64,000 bases of DNA, from NCBI RefSeq assembly GCF_004379255.2, contig NC_056035.1, forward strand, positions 41,110,773-41,174,772, in the 5' to 3' direction. The DNA is from Salvia splendens (Eukaryota; Streptophyta; Magnoliopsida; Lamiales; Lamiaceae). The position numbers were made by a program, and so were the translations under genes. This document shows, in pieces, positions 20,215-37,903 of the stretch. A model generated the notes under the pieces. The model saw only the letters and a program-made list of their open reading frames with translations. It was not told the origin of the DNA and did not search any database. The first letter of the stretch is position 1. Each line of letters begins with the position of its first letter.

Positions 20215-23200
20215 ATGGCCAAGAATGTGGGGATCCTCGCCATGGAAATCTACTTTCCCCCGACTTGCATCCACCAGGTGAGGATAGCTCTCCGATTTTC
20301 TGTTTTATTTAACAAATTTTGAACTGAAGCACCTAAAGCATGCCTAAACAGTGCTGGTTGGTTTTGTGCGTTTCGTGCTCATTGTGCTTTGTTGTTGTTT
20401 GATTTTTTGCGTGTGTGTATGTTTATAGGTTATTGATGGAAAAAATCTGATTGTGTGTGCCTCATCGTTTGTTTTGGTCCGATTTCTCTGATTTGTTGAA
20501 TGGATCCATCTCTTGATTTGAATGTTTCTCTGCTGTGGAGCTTCGCTTCTGTCTCAATCAATCTCATTAGGCCGTTGTTTTCGTTTTTTGGACTCTAGAA
20601 TTTCAGGTTTCAGAGAAAAATCATATTTCAAATTCACTTTGGACTAACTTTGCATCTTCGTCTCCTTTTTTGTGTGCTGATTTCCTGATTGTTGGGAGGG
20701 AAAGCGGATCTTAGCATATCCATATGAATTGATGCTTTAGATGATTTCTTATTTTTTTATTTGAACGGGATGTGATTTCTTATCTTTAGATACTCATTAG
20801 CACGATTGTTAATGAAAATCTTGAGAATTTAGTGTTTTTTTTTAAATTTAAGTAAAAGTATGTGTTGATCTGGATTATTCAATTTGTTATATCACGCGTT
20901 GCAGGAGGTGTTGGAAGCTCACGATGGAGCAAGCAAAGGGAAGTACACAATTGGGCTTGGACAAGATTGCATGGCATTTTGTTCGGAGGTTGAAGATGTC
21001 ATTTCCATGAGGTAATGAATCGATATGTCCACATGAAAAAACAGCTCATTGTTGTGTTTGGGTTGATTGTATGATTGTATATTAGTGATGATGTTGACCT
21101 GCATTGTCTTATGGAACATATATTGAAAGGTTATGGTTGGCTTTTGGTAGCATGATGACTATATAGGCCTTTTTTGGTAGTTGAAGTGGATTTTCTGGAT
21201 TAAGACATGATCTTACATCCAATTTTTCTGTTGAAAAAAGTGAATGTTCATTATCAATCGATTTATGTAGTACTTGGATAGAATACCCTTAAGTTGGAAA
21301 GTAATCTATCTGTCTTTTTCCTTTTTTTTTGATGAATCTTAATTTACAAAGTTTTTATGTGTGTATGTCATAAACTCTATATTCTCTGTAAGATGTTTTC
21401 ATATTGCTCTAACTCCAAAATGTAACCAGAAGGGAATAATTATTTCACAAATCTATGGCATCAGATGATGAATAGATATGGCTTGGCAAAGAACTTTCAC
21501 GGTATATGAACTTGGAACAAATATTCTACCTTCCACTCACTTGCTTAGTAACACAAGCCAAAAGTAGTAAATAAGAATTACTCCATAAGATTATGGTTAC
21601 CTTGAATTTTCTAGCTAATTTTATTCTTTGAACTTTCAGCATGACAGCGGTTACTTCACTTCTAGAAAAGTACAATGTTGATCCTAAGCAGATTGGACGT
21701 CTTGAAGTGGGAAGTGAGACTGTACTCGACAAAAGTAAATCCATCAAGACATTTTTGATGCCGATCTTCGAGGTATTTTGGTTTATTATCTACATTTGAA
21801 ATACACAAGCTACAATAACATTTTCTACTTTTCTGGTTTATCATGAATATATTAGAGGTCATATTATGGTAGCTTATAAATTTTCCATGTGCGTGAACAG
21901 AAATGTGGCAATACTGACATCGAAGGTGTTGACTCAAGCAATGCTTGCTACGGAGGGACAGCAGCACTATTTAACTGTGTCAATTGGGTGGAAAGTAGCT
22001 CTTGGGATGGAAGATATGGGCTTGTTGTCTGCACCGACAGTGCCGTATGATCATCATCTTTATTACCTTCTATATTTGGATTTAAATTTTAAAGGTGTTA
22101 AATGATTAAGCAAAAAATAAAAGTAGCCATTTTTTTGTGTCTCTTGATCTTTATTTGTTGATAAAACATTGGTGCTGATTTAGATTCTATTAAATATCAC
22201 ATGTTCTTGTTTTGTTCTTTACCCGTTTGCATCGATTGACAGGTATATGCCGAGGGACCAGCTAGGCCTACTGGTGGGGCTGCAGCCATTGCCATGCTAA
22301 TAGGACCAAATGCGCCTATTGCTTTTGAAAGCAAGCTTAGGTCGAGTCACATGGCTCATGTTTATGATTTTTACAAGCCTGACCTTGCCAGTGAATATCC
22401 GGTAATTTTATTCTAAGTCCCTTTTTCTCTCACTCATACTTTTGTTGTCTGAAATACCGGAATCTTGTAGTTGGTGTTATGAAAATGATATACTCATACA
22501 AATTCACCACATTTTTTGTTTGTTTCTCTTACGGTCGAAGTTATGCTTGTAGGTTGTTGATGGCAAGCTTTCTCAGACTTGTTACCTTATGGCACTGGAT
22601 GCTTGTTACAAAGGCTTCTGTCAAAAGTAAGCTCAGTTGACAATTGACTTGCTTTTGCGTCTCTATTCTTTATCACTGGTATTAACTTTCATGTACAATA
22701 TAGGTTTGAGAAGCAGGAGGGCAAACAGTTCTCGATCTTGGATGGGGACTACTTTGTATTTCATTCTCCATACAACAAGGTACTTTATGTAAACCGGGGT
22801 CCTGCTTAACAGAGTTCAGAGTTTTTAGTGTTCCCGTTTTCTCCTGAAAAATGCTTTGTTGACATTTTTCTTGAAACCTGCAGCTTGTACAGAAGAGCTT
22901 CTCTAGATTGTTGTTCAATGACTTTACGAGGGAGGCCAGGTGAACATTATCTTCATCTCTAGAGTGTTGACGACTTACTAGTGACAAGTTTCTGCTTATC
23001 TAACTCTATGGTATGATTTTTCAGTTCCATCGATGAGGCTGCTAAAGAAAAGCTGTCACCATTTTCATCATTGAGCAATGAGGAAAGCTACCAAAGTCGC
23101 GATCTTGAGAAGGTCTGAATCATTTTCCCATTTTCTCAATTTATGTTGATGATAGTCTATTGCAATACAACTTTTTTGCTAAGATACAAACAATCTGTGG

Positions 23201-23894
23201 GCTAACGTGAATCTTTTTACAGGCATCTCAACAAGTCGCAAAACCTTTCTTTGAGACCAAGGTGCAACCATCTACTCTTATCCCAAAACAAGTTGGGAAC
23301 ATGTACACAGCATCACTCTATGCTGCATTTGCTTCCCTCATCCACAACAAAAGCAGCACCCTGGTAAACATCCGTTGATCTCGTGGAATCAGCTTCGTTG
23401 GCTTTATGAATGCTGTCAGTACTACATATGAGATATTCATTTGATAGATTTTGTCATATGTTTCTTCAGGCTGGGCAGAGGGTCATATTGTTTTCCTATG
23501 GGAGTGGTCTGTCAGCCACTATGTTCTCTCTCCGTTTCACCGAGGGAGAAAAGCCTTTCAGCCTGTCCAACATTGCATCTGTCATGAACGTTTCGGAGAA
23601 GCTGAAGTCGAGGCATGAGGTATGTTGGAAGTCTAGGCCTCTTAGTTCAAATGTTTATTCTTGGTGGAGATAGTTGTTGATAAACACTCTTCCCATATGC
23701 AGTTCCCACCAGAAAAATTCGTCGAACTGATGCAGCTCATGGAGCACAGATATGGAGGCAAAGACTTCGTCACAACCAAGGACTGCAGCCTTCTTGCACC
23801 AGGTACATACTATCTCACTGAAGTCGACTCCAAATACCGGAGATTCTATGCCAAGAAGGCGATTGCGAACGGCACCGTTGCCAACGGCCACTGA
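20215..23894 (+). CDS. HMGS: Hydroxymethylglutaryl-CoA synthase
   Basis: Condenses acetyl-CoA with acetoacetyl-CoA to HMG-CoA, the second step of the cytosolic mevalonate pathway to sterols and sesqui-/triterpenes. Twelve exons: 20215-20277, 20905-21011, 21640-21772, 21901-22044, 22243-22401, 22553-22626, 22704-22779, 22884-22939, 23025-23112, 23223-23363, 23470-23619 and 23703-23894. All introns are GT-AG with consistent phases; total 460 residues, the usual plant length. The start [20 protein letters not shown] is the conserved plant N terminus. The catalytic cysteine is Cys117 in [14 protein letters not shown]. Other landmarks are [17 protein letters not shown] (catalytic His region) and [16 protein letters not shown]. 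No transit peptide is seen. There are no frameshifts or stops, so the gene looks functional. Confidence 0.97.
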
Positions 23895-24827
23895 AGATGT
23901 CTTATGCCATAAAGCTGGCTTTTCTTCTGCCTAGTTAATTCAGCACATAGAGAAATAATCTATTTTCATTGTTTGATAACAAGCATTTGAGTTGGTTTGA
24001 CAGATGAATTATTATCTGTAGTTTATTTGAGTTTATATTTCATTGTTTTTCTCTATTTGATTCTGGAAAAGAACCATCATAGATGGGTGTATTCTGTTCT
24101 ACTACATCTTAATGGATTCAATTAATCATACATAAAGTTTGCACCATCTTTTTTATCCAATCCATTTATTCACAAAAAAATTGCTAATAAATCCAAATTT
24201 TCACCAAAAATAACTGTTAACAAATCTAAAATTAGTGATTTTTCAGGCAATTTGTACTAAAATAAAAAAGGGTAAATTATCCAACTGCCAAACAAAAATT
24301 GAAAGGCGGAGATCCAAATAAACGGTTCCATGTTACCACCACTCCTCTCTCTGCACGTTTTACAACGCAATCGCCACCTCCGCCGCTGTTGATCAGGTAT
24401 CATCATCAACGCCGCTTCTTCTTCGCACCTCTCTTCCTTGTATTTACAAAAAAAATTATCAAATTTAAACAAGGCATTTATGTTAGGTGGTCAATCTGCG
24501 GTTGGAAATGTTTCAGATTACTGAATCACAATTTCCCTAATTGTGTTGTTCTAACCTTTTCTTCCTTTATATTTTCTAATCTCTTTGTCCGAGCTAAAAA
24601 ACCCACTTAAACATCGATTCAACATATTTATCTGATGTATTTTCATATCCCCTGAATTCACCTATGCCAAATCTGACAGAAGCTGCGAAAAAGTTGTACT
24701 AGATTCAGAAGATCTAAGGTAGATATGTCAATCAATTGACATAATAAAGTTTAATGTTTTCATGTTTGCAAGTGATAATTGAACCCATAAACACATCTAC
24801 TTAAAGAAAACGAAATGCACCTTTTTA
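23895..24827 (+). other. HMGS 3' UTR and intergenic DNA, possible sucrose-phosphatase 5' leader exon
   Basis: The first few hundred bases are presumably the HMGS 3' UTR. Around 24300-24396 a CT/GC-richer stretch ends TTGATCAG|GTATCATC, a good splice donor. It may be the non-coding first exon of the sucrose-phosphatase gene, since plant SPP genes often have an intron in the 5' leader. This is inference from position only. Confidence 0.35.
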
Positions 24828-24836
24828 TTGTTATAA

Positions 24837-25180
24837 GAGTAAAGGCCAAAACTGGTCCTGAACATATGCCAATTTTATGATTTTGGTCTTATACTTTATC
24901 TTTTGAATTTTTGCATCCTGAACATTTCAACTCAGATCACAATTGGTCTTACGCTAACAATTTCGTCAATTTCTAAACGGTTTTAACCCGAATGAGACTG
25001 TTAAAATCATCAAAATCGGTCAAAATCGGGTTAAAACCGTTTAAAAATTGACGGAATTGTTAGTGTAAGACCAATTTTGATCCTAGTTGAAATGTTCAGG
25101 ATGCAAAAATTCAAAAGATAAAGTATAGGACCAAAATCATAAAATGAGCATATGTTCGGGACCAGTTTTGGCCTTTACTC
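24837..25180. mobile_element. Palindromic MULE-type MITE, 344 bp
   Basis: Both ends read GAGTAAAGGCCAAAACTGGT inward, and the inverted repeats extend almost to the centre (near 25010). A perfect 9-bp duplication TTGTTATAA (24828-24836, 25181-25189) is diagnostic of Mutator-like elements. The same terminal family flanks the larger elements at 6405-15459 and 53926-60284. A transcript would fold into one long hairpin. Confidence 0.93.
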
Positions 25181-25736
25181 TTGTTATAAATCTGATATGT
25201 GGCTGAAATAGATAGTTGTATATTGTAGATTACTATTTATGTTGATCTGTGAAATAACATGTCATGATCACATTCATATTTTGCAATAAATTTCCTGGCA
25301 ATTTATATAATGACGAAAATATCCCTAGTAAATGGTGCAAAAAGGAACTGCTATCAAAATTCAAACTACTGTTCTCAAATTTTGTTAAAGTAAAATAGTA
25401 GTCTATATGTAGATAAATGGAGCCTATGTAGTAAAGGTATTTTAATTGACGTTTGAGATTACGACTGTTCTGTTTTCGTGTTGCATTGCATCTGAAAATA
25501 TAAATGCTTCATCTCTAAATTATATTTTGTGGAGAACAGATTTGAATTCATCATATTATATGGCTACATTTTAACTTACTTATCTTGTTGCGCTTCTGGT
25601 TTTACATCATGAAAAAATATGCTGGGATGATTGCTGGCTAAATTTCTAAGTTGTTAAGCTGATCCCTTGTGATGTTTAACCAATTATATGAAGCCTTATT
25701 GTTTCATTGCAGAGTGAATATAGCTTTAGAAAAATA

Positions 25737-27612
25737 ATGGACCGGCTAACTGTCAATGCACGCCTCATGATTGTCTCTGATCTTGATCATACGATGGTGA
25801 GTCTCAGTAGTAAATATTGATATTTTATTCAGAGGGGACTGCACGAATGAGCGATGATATACTGCAGGTTGATCATCATGATCCCGAGAATCTCTCACTT
25901 CTTAGATTCAATACCGTGTGGGAAGCAAATTACCGTGGTAACTCTTTGCTAGTGTTCTCCACCGGGAGGTCACTCACACTGTACAAGGAATAGAGGAAAG
26001 AGAAGCCCATGCTAACCCCTGATATCACAATAATGTCTGTGGGGACTGAAATAACCTACGGTAACTCTATGGAACCGGATAACGGTTGGGTTGAATGTTT
26101 AAATCAGAAATGGGATAGGAATATAGTTCTTGAAGAGACAAGCAAGGTTTCAGAGCTTACTCTTCAGGTATGGCTATTGGAATATCTTAAACCTTGGTTA
26201 TTCCATATTTGGCATACAAGGGGATGACACTATTTTATGTCCTAATGTTTGAGCTGGCTATACATGAGGTTACTTATTCTATGGCATGATGCAGTCTGAG
26301 ACAGAGCAACGACCACACAAAGTGAGCTTTTATGTTCAGAAAGACAGGGCTGAAGATATTACAAGATCTGTTTCGACTTGCTTAAAAGAACGTGGGGTAT
26401 GACTTGCAGTATAATAGTTCAAACTTTGATGGTGCCACGTTTCTATTTCGGTCTTGAATTTCATTCACATTGCCCCAAACTTTTCCAGTTTGTGCTTGTT
26501 GTCAAATATACATCTACTGCAATATAGTCATTTCTTCTAGCTAGATTGTCAGTCCCTACCTCAGATTTCTTTTTTTTTTTGGTCTCACTAGTTATAGCCT
26601 TTTCATGCTGATTTTTCAGTTGGATGTCAAAATAATATATAGTGGAGGTATGGACTTGGACATTTTGCCTCAATGTGCTGGAAAAGGGCAAGCACTTGCT
26701 TATTTGCACGATAAGTTTAAGGCTGAGGGCAAATTACCTGAAAACACACTTGTTTGTGGTGACTCTGGAAATGATGCTGATCTATATACTATCCCAGATG
26801 TACATGGTGTCATGGTTAGTATTTCACCTAAAGTTGTGAAGCAAGCTTGTGTTAGTCTGTAAACTGTAAAGGGAAGCTTTTCTAACTTTTATTGAGTATG
26901 CAGGTCAGTAATGCCCAGGAAGAATTGCTGCAGTGGCACGGTATATATGCAAAAAACAATCCTAAAATAATTCATGCAAAGGAGAGATGTGCAGCGGGTA
27001 TTATAGAAGCCATCGGCCACTTCAATCTAGGTCCAAGTATATCTCCTAGAGATGTTACAGACCTATCTGATTCTAAGTTAGAGACCTTCGATCCTGCTTA
27101 TGAAGTAGTGAAGTTTTACTTGTTTTATGAGCGGTGGAGACTTGCTGAAGTTGAAAATTCGGAGCTTTATTTGGCAAATCTGAAGGCAGTTTGTGTATGT
27201 TTGGCTTTGCTTTTCAATTTTAGTTTCTAGTCCAAATGCACTGATATATATGGTATCTCTTTAATTTCTGTTTTTCTGTTGAAGTGTGAAAAGAAACCAA
27301 TTTTATTTACCTTTTATCATGTGCAGGATCTAAACTTCTTGATTCCTGTCACATATATTCACCAGAGATCTTTGGCTTTACATGTTCATCCAACATTTTT
27401 ATTTTAAATAGAACTTATGTTTCCTTTGTTGCTTCATTAGACCAATTCTGCGACAATCACTTCATTCTTAACTTGTGTCTTACTGCTTGTTTAATGTTTT
27501 CATTTTGAAGTCCTTTGCCGCAGGCTTCATCCTTAATTATGCTCTTGCAGAGTAAATCTGGGATTTTTGCTCATCCTTCTGGAATTGAAAAGCATCTCCA
27601 TGAATGTGGCGG
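25737..27612 (+). pseudogene. SPP: Sucrose-phosphatase pseudogene, truncated and fused to a subtilase
   Basis: Exons 25737-25796, 25868-26167, 26295-26396, 26620-26814, 26904-27194 and 27551 to about 27612 have GT-AG borders and compatible phases. They encode the HAD-type phosphatase domain of sucrose-6-phosphate phosphatase, which makes sucrose from sucrose-6-phosphate in the cytosol: VSDLDHTM (DxDxT nucleophile motif), NVLYKE-like region, [12 protein letters not shown] and YEVVKFYLFYERWRLAEVE. Two lesions: a TAG at 25991-25993 where the family has Leu (LYKE*RKEKPML), and loss of the rest of the C-terminal domain (family about 420 residues) where the sequence switches near 27612 to an antisense subtilase. 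The splice sites are intact, so inactivation is probably recent. Confidence 0.93.
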
Positions 27613-30294
<2,682 letters not shown>

Positions 30295-30588
30295 CTCGAA
30301 TAGGCTCAGTTGGTCCGTTGAGATGATTTTGATAGTCTGAAGAGCTGTGGTTTATATAGGAATGGTTTTGATGATTGTTTCCTCCGCATGGTTTTGATAA
30401 TCTTAACTGGCAATCAAATGCAGCAGCAGGCTTCCTGTCTTCTGTATTTTTTTAGTATTTGAAGAATTTATTGTTGAGTGGATTTTAATATATTTGGGTT
30501 CTCTTGTTTGTTACAAACAATGCGTGAGGATGCTTTGTTTTTATAACTTAATCGGCGTTTACTTTTCATAATTGATAATCTATATTAG

Positions 30589-31316
30589 CCGTGGCGGATC
30601 CAGAAATTTTAGATTCGGGTGCGATAAATAATTACATTAACCTAGAGAATTAATATTCAAACGATTTTTTTTCTATTATCTTAATTATTATTTTTTTTAT
30701 AACCTGAATTATTTATTTTCAAGTGAGTTAAATTATTATATAGTATAAAACATAATTTTTGTGTTTTATTACTTGAAAAATTTTCACTATTTAAAAAATA
30801 GATTATTATTATTATATAATGGAGAATTTATTTTAGAAGTTAAGGAAAAGTTTTTAAAATTTTTGAATAAAACAGAATGCATCGTATATGACCATAATTA
30901 AAAAACGTAAATAGTAGTAGTAAAGATTATATCCAACCCCATTTAATGAAAAGCCAAATAATATATTAGTATTATATTTAATATATATATTAGTTAGGCA
31001 CATAAATAATACTTGAATGATTACAGCCTATAATACATTCATACATAAAAAAACTGAATCAAATAAAAAGACAATAATAAATTATTATATTTAATGATAC
31101 ATTAGTTAGAAACATAAATAATAGGAGTACTAGCTACTTAACTGATTATAGCCAATCACACAAATCATAAATATAAGTATGCATAGCCAAAAAATAGCGC
31201 ACAAGGGGATTCAAACTCGGGTCTAGCACTAGGAAAATGAAAATTTTACCACTAGGCTACTCACAATTTTGGGGATACAATTATATCTCCCTTGTCCTTA
31301 ATTGGATCCGCCACTA
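30589..31316. mobile_element. Non-autonomous hAT element (Tip100-like ends), 728 bp
   Basis: Ends CCGTGGCGGATCCAG and TTGGATCCGCCACTA are imperfect inverted repeats, flanked by a perfect 8-bp duplication TATATTAG (30581-30588, 31317-31324). The interior is AT-rich and carries a tRNA-like segment near the right end. Confidence 0.9.
31200..31262 (-). ncRNA. tRNA-like segment with Pol III box motifs inside a hAT MITE
   Basis: On the minus strand TAGCCTAGTGGTA (31247-31259) resembles a tRNA A box. GAGTTTGAATCCC (31205-31217) resembles a B box, about 30 bases downstream as in tRNA genes. I could not build a full cloverleaf with paired acceptor ends, so it is more likely a tRNA-derived (SINE-like) remnant than a tRNA gene. 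Confidence 0.4.
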
Positions 31317-31749
31317 TATATTAGTACTTGAGTAAGGTAGGTTTACTTATATATAGTGAGTAAATATTATCCAAGGGACTTGCATGGGATATTGGAAGGG
31401 AAAAAAAAGGAAAAAAAAGGCTTGCATGGGATATTTCGAAATTTAAATAAATCTTGATAAATAATGATTTAGCATATATTATCATTATCTGTTTAAGTTG
31501 CACCTCAATTGTAAATGCCCCTAAATCATTAACCAAGTCTATTAAGTGGAGTATAATTTTGTTCCATTCCATTGTTACATATTAATCGATTAAAGGATAA
31601 TAATCAAAACAGGTGTTAGTATAGAAAGATTACATGATTATTAAAATTGAAGGAATTATTGGATTTATTGGAAGAAAGAATTTCTGCAATTTTCTGTGGA
31701 TCCTTTAAATGAATCCTTTAAATTAATACTAATATTGGAGTATTATATA

Positions 31750-32034
31750 CTCCCTCATCAATGAAAAATAGAGTACATTTGACACTTTTGGTTGTCCACG
31801 AAAAATGGAGCACATCTTACTTTTTCCTTCTTTCTTACCAATAATATGAACCTCACATTCCACTAACATTACTTGTCTCTTACTTTTTTTTTCTTCTCTC
31901 TTACTAATAATATGGACCTCAGATTCCAATAACACTATTTCTCTCTTATTTTTTCCCCTTCTCTCTTACTTTATCAATTCCGCATTAAACCTGTGCAATT
32001 CACAATTTGTCCTATTTTTCGTGAACGAAGGGAG
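31750..32034. mobile_element. Stowaway-type MITE, 285 bp
   Basis: CTCCCTCATCAATGAAAAAT at the left and ATTTTTCGTGAACGAAGGGAG at the right form an imperfect inverted repeat, with TA on each side (31748-31749, 32035-32036). No coding capacity. Confidence 0.8.
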
Positions 32035-32140
32035 TATATTTTGTATATTACACATAAAATTATATTTGTTGCAAAGGGTGAAGATTGAACTTGGGAGTAT
32101 ATTGTACTCCATATTCGTAGTATATTACACAAAAATTATA

Positions 32141-32360
32141 TTTCCTCCGTCCCCAAAGAGTATAAACTTTGGATTTGGCATGAGTTTTATTGCATTATTG
32201 GTAAAGTAAGAGAGAGAGATAGAGAAAGTTTTTAAGTGTTGTTAGTGGAAAATGGATCCCACCTCATTAGAGAGAAGAGAGTTTCCAAAATTGGAATGTT
32301 CATACTATTTGGGGACGGACGAAAAAAGAAATAGTACATACTCTCCAGAGACGGAGGAAG
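32141..32360. mobile_element. Stowaway-type MITE, 220 bp
   Basis: TTTCCTCCGTCCCCAAAGAG at the left and CAGAGACGGAGGAAG at the right, with TA on both sides (32139-32140, 32361-32362). A second copy of the terminal motif (TTTGGGGACGGACG) lies near 32308, as in the mariner right end. Confidence 0.75.
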
Positions 32361-32534
32361 TACTTGTTCTAGATAAGGGTAAAGGTTGGACTTGGATTGA
32401 TTGGTGGGATGAGCCAGGTCCATGCAATAGTGCAATGTATGAGCGACGCACAAAGATTCAAGTAGCAAGCTAAGTTGATAGATCTTCCTCCACAAAAAAT
32501 AAATTTAATATCGTGAGAGCCAATGAACCACATC

Positions 32535-32575
32535 ATACTACACTTGATCTTGGCCAAAAGGGCCGAGAGAGGTAT
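32535..32575 (-). ncRNA. U2 snRNA 5'-end fragment
   Basis: The minus strand reads ATACCTCTCTCGG, then CCTTTTGGCCAAGATCAAG and TGTAGTAT. It agrees with the first ~40 nt of plant U2 snRNA (AUACCUUUCUCGGCC...) except for about three differences, including one extra C. Similarity ends at GTAGTAT, so the branch-point-pairing region and the rest are missing. It is a truncated pseudogene, perhaps retroposed; no USE/TATA promoter was seen. Confidence 0.7.
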
Positions 32576-32585
32576 GAGCTTATTA

Positions 32586-33181
32586 GAGCATCCTCAGTGC
32601 CGCTGGCCGGACCGCACCTGAGTCCCGACTCGCGGCCTGAGCCGCGCCTGGGACGGAGGAGAGTCTCGGGGACGTTCCCGGTTGCGTCCCGGCCCGACGT
32701 TGGGTGCTCCCGGAACGCGCCCACTTTCGGCCCGGCCTAGGGTTGTGGGTTGTTCGAGCCGGACCCGGGCCCTATGAATTTTTTTATTATAATTTAATTT
32801 AAATTTTTTGCCTATTTATAGATCATTTATTCAACATTTTCCAACAATTTCCAGCTCTCTAGTTTCTCTCTATCCTCTCTAGGTTTGTAATTTTTATTTT
32901 TTAGGATTAGTAATTTTTATTTTCTAGGATTTGTAATTTTTAATTTCTAGGGTTTAAATTTTTAATTTTCTTCTGAACAATGATTTTTCTGTGTTTTAAT
33001 TGTTCAACGTTTTCTATTTTATGAGTAAAATAGGTTGTAGTTGTGAATAGTGCAATTTAATAGTTGAGGCCTGGATGGAGCCTGCAGGGTTGCGGGAGTT
33101 GTGGCTTGACGCAGAAATTTAGGGGAATGATGACATGAAGGAGACTTGGGGCCTGGACGTGGGACGAGGTAAAGGATGCTC
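32586..33181. mobile_element. Harbinger-type MITE, 596 bp
   Basis: GAGCATCCTC... at the left and ...AAGGATGCTC at the right, flanked by TTA (32583-32585, 33182-33184): the 3-bp TWA duplication of PIF/Harbinger elements. The left part is GC-rich and the middle has TTTTTAGGATT-type repeats (about 32890-32960) also seen in the Harbinger elements at 42779 and 44941. Confidence 0.88.
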
Positions 33182-33730
33182 TTAGTTCATGGACCTCTCC
33201 CTTTTATTCCACCTTTTTAAAGCCAAATATTTGGTATGGTTAATAACTCATCTAGGGATAGAATAATATTAAAAAAAAATGACATTTTTATTTATAGGAT
33301 TCTATCTCTATATGAGTTATCAACCCTATCAAACATGCACCCTAAACCCTAAATGAGTAAAGAGGTGAATACTTATTTTGTAAATACACCTTAGATTTGG
33401 ATGTACTCATGCTTAGTGTTAGATAAATGGAATTCATAGTACTATAGTAGCCTGATTAGATCATACGCTTTCTTCATCAAAATAACAAGGCAAGCTAAAA
33501 TCAAACACGTAAAACAAAACATGCAAACACTGTTTTCACATTGTTGTAAACACATTATTATACAGAAACCATTCGAAAGTATTGAATCTATAATAATATA
33601 CCTGTTGAACAAGAAATTCTATGAATACGATGAAAATACAGGCTGCAATGTGTCAAAACCAAGATAGAGGAAGCCTGCATGCTGCATCGGATTGCCAGTT
33701 AAGATCTGAAACAACCACCAAAACCTTTCC

Positions 33731-33737
33731 TATATAA
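33731..33737 (+). promoter_or_regulatory. TATA box of the intact subtilase gene
   Basis: TATATAA in the context TTCCTATATAAACCACAGC, 58 bp before the ATG. The same block lies upstream of the inverted copy (about 30345-30365, minus strand), so the duplication included the core promoter. Confidence 0.75.
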
Positions 33738-33794
33738 ACCACAGCTCTTCAGAAGATAAAAACCACCACAACAAACCAACAGAGTCCATTCCAG

Positions 33795-36824
<3,030 letters not shown>

Positions 36825-37138
36825 TTCTGTTGGGGAAGACTCATCAATTGGAGGGCAGCACCAAGACTAAGCTGCACATTTTCTGATTAAATGCATCAAT
36901 AATGATCTGTTACCTGGGGATGAGTCCTTGAACGTAGCCAAGCTGCACTCAAGGCCACCAGGGTGTTAGATTGTGTTTTCATTTTAGGGCAACAAGAAAG
37001 GGGCTGTTCAGTCCCATGTCTCGAGCAGCCAAGCTGTTTCCACTTGTATTAAATAAAACAGTTGTCTAAATTCAAGCACAGACTGGTTGAATACTCTCTC
37101 TTCCTTGTCTATTTGATTGCAATAAACTTTAGAAAACC

Positions 37139-37903
37139 ATTAAATCAGCCCTCATGACTACAGGTGAAGTGACTCGCCTTATCTACGTCTAATACTATCA
37201 AACAATGTGGAAAAGTATTGTTCATGATAATCTTCCTTGGTTATCAGTTTATGTCATGGACCCGACAAAAAGTGAGGATCTTGAATTTGCGTATGGTTCG
37301 GGTCAGATCAACCCAGCTGCTGCAGTCGATCTTGGACTTGTATTCGATGCATCAGAAGCAGACTACGTCAACTTCCTCTGCAAACAGGGATACAACAGTT
37401 CCACTCTCAGGTTAGTGACAGGAGACAACAGTACCTGCAACGGTATATCACCTGGAAGAGCATGGGATCTCAACTACCCCTCATTCTCACTGTATGTCGA
37501 AGATGGCCAGCAGATTGATGCCACCTTCACCAGAAAAGTGACTAATGTTGGAGCAGCAAACTCAACCTACGTTGCTTTCACCAACCCAGGAGGACTCTTT
37601 GGCGCTCCAGGGCCATCACTATTCAATGTTACAGTTGAGCCCACCACCCTATAATTCTCAGCAGTTGGAGAAACCCAAACTTTCACTGTTAATGTGACTG
37701 GACGAGCCATATCACAGCAGCCAATCACCTCAACTGCGATCTATTTGGTGGAAGCAAGCGGAACGCATATGGTCAGGGCCCCACTCGTGGTCTACAACTA
37801 TATCCCGGGTGCTCCTTACAGTCTTGATGATAGTTCAGTATCTGCGCGCTCTTCTGTGTACCAGAAAGTTGGGTGCGTCGCACATCGCAAACCACTCCCA
37901 TAG
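37139..37903 (+). pseudogene. Duplicated 3' part of the subtilase gene, broken
   Basis: It begins with the end of exon 8 (IKSALMTTG at about 37139), keeps the intron and then the whole terminal exon (about 37250-37903), ending RKPLP like the intact gene. Homology continues through the 3' UTR to about 38070. A TAA at 37652-37654 (TTL*FSAVG) interrupts the last domain. No propeptide or catalytic exons precede it. It diverges clearly from the intact exon (FTNPGGLFGAPGPS against IYDIGALFGTPTQH), so it is an older tandem duplicate or recombination remnant. Confidence 0.92.
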
